A stretch of DNA of 53,368 nucleotides, from positions 1 through 53,368 of IMG/VR virus record IMGVR_UViG_3300042475_005524; one strand, given 5' to 3'. The notes beneath the pieces were generated by a model that was not told the origin of the DNA, did not search any database, and saw nothing but the letters and a program-made list of their open reading frames with translations. The DNA is from a virus. Positions 50,955 through 53,368 of the stretch are shown piece by piece. Each line of letters opens with the position of its first letter. Position 1 is the stretch's first letter. The translations under genes and the position numbers were made by a program.

Positions 50955-51707
50955 ATGGAACTAGACTTTTCAAAACAAATATCGGAAATTTCAAAATCTG
51001 GACTTTGGGACAATATTAGAAAAAAGAAGCAAAGAATGGGCAAAAACTATCGCGCAGCCAAGCCCGGTTCTCCTGAGCGCCCAAGCAAACAAGCTTGGGA
51101 AAAAGCTCAGGCATCTATTGAGCTTACATACACAGAAGCAGAAAAGAAAACTCTTAATAAACCGTTCCGACTTCCTTCTGGCTCAAAAAAGAAATTCGGC
51201 GTATATGTAAAGAATCCCAAGGGCAATGTTGTCATGGTTAAGTTTGGTGATCCAAATATGGAGATCAAACGTGATGATCCAGATCGCCGCAAGAATTTCC
51301 GCGCACGCCACCAATGCGACTCCAACCCCGGTCCTAAATGGAAAGCTCGCTACTGGTCTTGCAGAATGTGGGAGGGTGGCAAATCAGTTACTCAGGTGAC
51401 TAAAGGATCACTTGAAGAAGATCTATACGAGCAGCAAATGCTGATGCAGGAAAACCCAGAACTCAATAACGTAGAGGAAGTTGAAGATCCAGAAGAGGAG
51501 ATGATGGATTATTCTAAAGAAGCCGCAGAAATGGCTTACTCAAACCTTATGGCTATCAAGAGAAATGCTTTGATGATCGAAGCTCTTGTTAATTCATCTG
51601 AAGAAGTTAAGATGGAGCTTGGAGAGTCTTGGTTGGGCGGCAAGCTGGTTATTTGTGACGACTATCTTAATTCTGTTGCTAAGTATTTAAGTTCAGAACA
51701 AGAATAA
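50955..51707 (+). CDS. conserved phage protein starting MELDFS, Cys/Trp-rich core
   Basis: 250 residues from the ATG at 50955; an in-frame ATG at 50928 reads through the end of the previous gene and is rejected because 50955 gives the matching MELDFSKQIS. Core (residues ~70-150): KKKFGVYVKNPKGNVVMVKF, GDPNMEIKRDDPDRRKNF, RARHQCDSNPGP and KARYWSCRMW, a motif set I know from uncharacterised structural or assembly proteins of large phages. The acidic helical C-terminus ends SSEQE. Followed by a terminator. Confidence 0.65.
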   Translation: MELDFSKQISEISKSGLWDNIRKKKQRMGKNYRAAKPGSPERPSKQAWEKAQASIELTYTEAEKKTLNKPFRLPSGSKKKFGVYVKNPKGNVVMVKFGDPNMEIKRDDPDRRKNFRARHQCDSNPGPKWKARYWSCRMWEGGKSVTQVTKGSLEEDLYEQQMLMQENPELNNVEEVEDPEEEMMDYSKEAAEMAYSNLMAIKRNALMIEALVNSSEEVKMELGESWLGGKLVICDDYLNSVAKYLSSEQE

Positions 51708-51729
51708 TAATTAATTTGTAGAATTTATC

Positions 51730-51759
51730 AACCCGCACTCTAGGATTAGGGTGCGGGTT
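51730..51759 (+). terminator. rho-independent terminator
   Basis: 13-bp stem (one G-T wobble): arm aacccgcactcta (51730-51742), loop GGAT, arm tagggtgcgggtt (51747-51759), then a short T run. The next ATG begins at 51761, directly after the stem, so the hairpin may also hide its ribosome-binding region. Confidence 0.85.
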
Positions 51760-51760
51760 T

Positions 51761-52342
51761 ATGATTTGTGGCAAAACTCTTACCGTTTTAACTGTAGCTT
51801 GGGGGAAAGAACTGCCCCTAGCAGAAAAGGTTTTGAATCATTGCGCGACTTGTTTCCCAAGCTTTGATTCTGTTGTTTTGTATAAAGAAATAGATAACCT
51901 TTTAGACTATAACAAGTTTATGGTCGAAGGGCTCAGTAGTATTATAAATACTGATTTTGTTTTGATCGTTCAACCTGATGGTTTTATTATAAACTCCAAT
52001 CTGTGGCAGGACAAGTTCTTGGAATATGATTATATTGGCGCGCCTTGGCCTTGGCACGGCGTATGTGGAAACGGAGGCTTCTCTTTAAGAAGCAAACGAT
52101 TCTTAGATCTAAGCTCTCGGTTGAAATACGACCATAGACATGAAGAATATGATTTTTGCCCAGAAGATAACTTTCTATGCTTAGAAAAATACAATAGAAA
52201 TTATTTTCTACAAAATCAAATAAAATTCGCAGATATTAAAACATCTATCGAGTTCTCTTTTGAGCATCCGATCAAAGAGTATCCAGATCATAAATTATTT
52301 AACTCGTTTGGTTTTCACGGTAAACATTTAATTCAAAATTGA
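51761..52342 (+). CDS. DUF5672-like putative glycosyltransferase
   Basis: 193 residues. VLIVQPDGFIINSNLWQDKF, LEYDYIGAPWPWHGVCGNGG, FSLRSKRFLDL and YDFCPEDNFLCL match the DUF5672 pattern, a family found in glycan loci and thought to be GT-A-like, with the Gln-Pro-Asp-Gly segment in the DxD position. The ATG at 51761 abuts a terminator stem, and no other early ATG exists. ATGA overlap with the next gene. Confidence 0.8.
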   Translation: MICGKTLTVLTVAWGKELPLAEKVLNHCATCFPSFDSVVLYKEIDNLLDYNKFMVEGLSSIINTDFVLIVQPDGFIINSNLWQDKFLEYDYIGAPWPWHGVCGNGGFSLRSKRFLDLSSRLKYDHRHEEYDFCPEDNFLCLEKYNRNYFLQNQIKFADIKTSIEFSFEHPIKEYPDHKLFNSFGFHGKHLIQN

Positions 52343-53202
52343 TGAAAGTTTTAATTTTTAACCACCATCCAGATTGCTCCTTGTACATGTGGAGAGCAAT
52401 GAAGGAGATCGGACTAGAGGTAGATTTCGCAACCGAAGATCTGACAATGAAAGTTGGATTCCCTCATTCAAGTACAAAAAACAATAAATTTGAGGTGGTT
52501 AATCGACTATATTCTCCAGAAGAATTTAACTCAGAGTTTAAAAATGTAAGCTTTACCGACAAGATAAGTCACGATCTATACTTATCTATTCAGCCAGAGG
52601 TGGTTAATATATTTGGGCCGTATGCCTACTGGGACGCTCAAATGCAATATTTTCTAAGAAACTTTGGACACATAAACGTCAGAAAAAGCTGCAATCATCC
52701 TGACGCGCAGAAATTTGGATTCAAATTTTGTGCAAACTGGATTCCAAATCAAAATTATAATCTAGATAACCCAAAGCTGATAACCCAGCTAATTACTCAG
52801 CATCAACTAGTTCAAGAAACTGAAGAACTAATTAAGCTACAGGATAGCGGCTATCCAGTCGTTATCGCTGGTGGAGACAATTGTAAAAATGGCTTCATCA
52901 GAGATACTGAAATCCTACCAAAGACAAGTATGCTTGTTCATAATAAGCAATTTGGAATAAACTGCTATGCTGTTTGCAAGGCTTTAGATTTAGGTATTCC
53001 AGTCTATATGAGCAAGGCTACAAAGCAAATTATTGGGTTTGACGATCTACCAGATAGCCTCTTTCTTTTTAAGGAAGAGCTTTCGATTCTTGACGCTTAT
53101 AACCAATCATTAAATATCAATAGGAAAACTATACAAGACACGTATAGATCAATTTATACCTTAGATAGAACAGTATCAACATTAAAGGAATGCTTAAAAT
53201 GA
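52342..53202 (+). CDS. putative GT-B glycosyltransferase
   Basis: 286 residues from the ATG at 52342 (a TTG three bases earlier is less likely). KVLIFNHHPDCSLYMWRAMK, LSIQPEVVNIFGPYAYWDAQ and FGINCYAVCKALDLGIPVYM followed by MSKATKQIIGFDDLPDSLF have the look of a GT-B enzyme with a C-terminal donor site. A C-terminal helix ends the protein. No exact family. Context in a glycosyltransferase cluster supports the call. Confidence 0.6.
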   Translation: MKVLIFNHHPDCSLYMWRAMKEIGLEVDFATEDLTMKVGFPHSSTKNNKFEVVNRLYSPEEFNSEFKNVSFTDKISHDLYLSIQPEVVNIFGPYAYWDAQMQYFLRNFGHINVRKSCNHPDAQKFGFKFCANWIPNQNYNLDNPKLITQLITQHQLVQETEELIKLQDSGYPVVIAGGDNCKNGFIRDTEILPKTSMLVHNKQFGINCYAVCKALDLGIPVYMSKATKQIIGFDDLPDSLFLFKEELSILDAYNQSLNINRKTIQDTYRSIYTLDRTVSTLKECLK

Positions 53203-53236
53203 TAGAAAACGAATTTAACAATTTCGTATTTTAAAT

Positions 53237-53368
53237 ATGAAGATCTTTGATGGATTCATGTTTTTTAATGAGCTAGACCTTTTGGAAATAAGGCTAGAAG
53301 AGCTTTATGACGACGTAGATTTTTTTATTATCTCTGAGTCAACCAAAACCCACCAAAATAAAGACAAA
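53237..53368 (+). CDS. GT17-like glycosyltransferase, 3' end outside window
   Basis: The first 44 codons of a gene running off the right edge. KIFDGFMFFNELDLLEIRLE followed by LYDDVDFFIISESTKTH is the signature N-terminus of GT17 (beta-1,4-mannosyl-glycoprotein GlcNAc-transferase-like) proteins found in phages and bacteria. Starts 34 bases after the previous gene with an AT-rich leader. Confidence 0.82.
   Translation, partial: MKIFDGFMFFNELDLLEIRLEELYDDVDFFIISESTKTHQNKDK

Noticed and set aside
53199-53234. 11-codon open frame MIENEFNNFVF
   Set aside because: Too short to support as a gene; lies in the junction between two glycosyltransferase genes.
1-53368. tRNA genes, integrase or attachment sites
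   Set aside because: None could be recognised by eye; a dedicated tRNA scan was not possible, so absence is not proven.

Overview
The window is a piece of a large, AT-rich tailed-phage genome (Caudoviricetes). It is probably from an uncultured virus with a long, non-contractile (siphovirus-like) tail. The evidence is a 2873-residue TP901-type tape measure gene, tail-tube-fold proteins, a lambda gpM-like minor tail protein, a peptidase-S74 fibre, several repeat-built receptor fibres, and phage-style sigma factor, SSB, dUTPase and small heat-shock genes. Genes are tightly packed, often with ATGA or TAATG overlaps. No integrase, tRNA, capsid, portal or terminase gene was recognised, so head genes must lie outside the window. 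The host cannot be named. Heptosyltransferase-type enzymes (GT9 and TibC-like) hint at a Gram-negative host.

Layout. (1) About 1-12556, + strand: an adhesin block. It holds a very long collagen-like fibre cut by the left edge, a second collagen-like fibre, four LamG-like proteins, small putative fibre chaperones and a 21-repeat RCC1 propeller protein. (2) 12593-15457, +: sulfotransferase, a GT8-GT9 fusion and a methyltransferase, closed by a strong bidirectional terminator. (3) 15509-18606, - strand: tail tube and probable neck/tail-completion genes. (4) 18659-34121, +: a tail-assembly-chaperone-like overlapping gene pair, tape measure, distal tail proteins and an S74 fibre. (5) 34133-45319, mostly +: a mucin-like Ser/Thr/Pro-rich protein followed by a dense island of glycosyltransferases, methyltransferases and sulfotransferases. 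The island contains one lone reverse-strand gene and ends with a TibC-like O-heptosyltransferase. (6) 45308-49490, -: sulfotransferase, FmdB-like protein, Hsp20, GT4 glycosyltransferase, SSB, sigma factor and dUTPase. (7) 49521-49616: an extraordinary G-rich polypurine tract at a divergent junction. (8) 49645-53368, +: a membrane-anchored papain-fold-like protein, two proteins sharing the start MELDFS, and a second glycosyltransferase cluster cut by the right edge.

How it fits together. The phage makes extremely Thr/Ser-rich surface fibres (proline-free GTS collagen, mucin-like arrays). It also carries about a dozen glycosyltransferases plus sulfo- and methyl-transfer enzymes. I infer a phage-encoded system that decorates its own fibres, or the host surface, with elaborate sulfated and methylated glycans. 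Separately, the tape measure protein carries inserted enzyme-like modules: two PD-(D/E)XK-like domains and one HAD-like domain, set between repeated G(Y/F)(I/V)PN(F/Y) linkers. These could be cargo ejected with the DNA. A recurring TGTAA(A/T)-type element sits just upstream of several gene starts and may be read by the encoded sigma factor. There is no stretch over 300 bases without a gene; the longest gap is the G-rich tract region.
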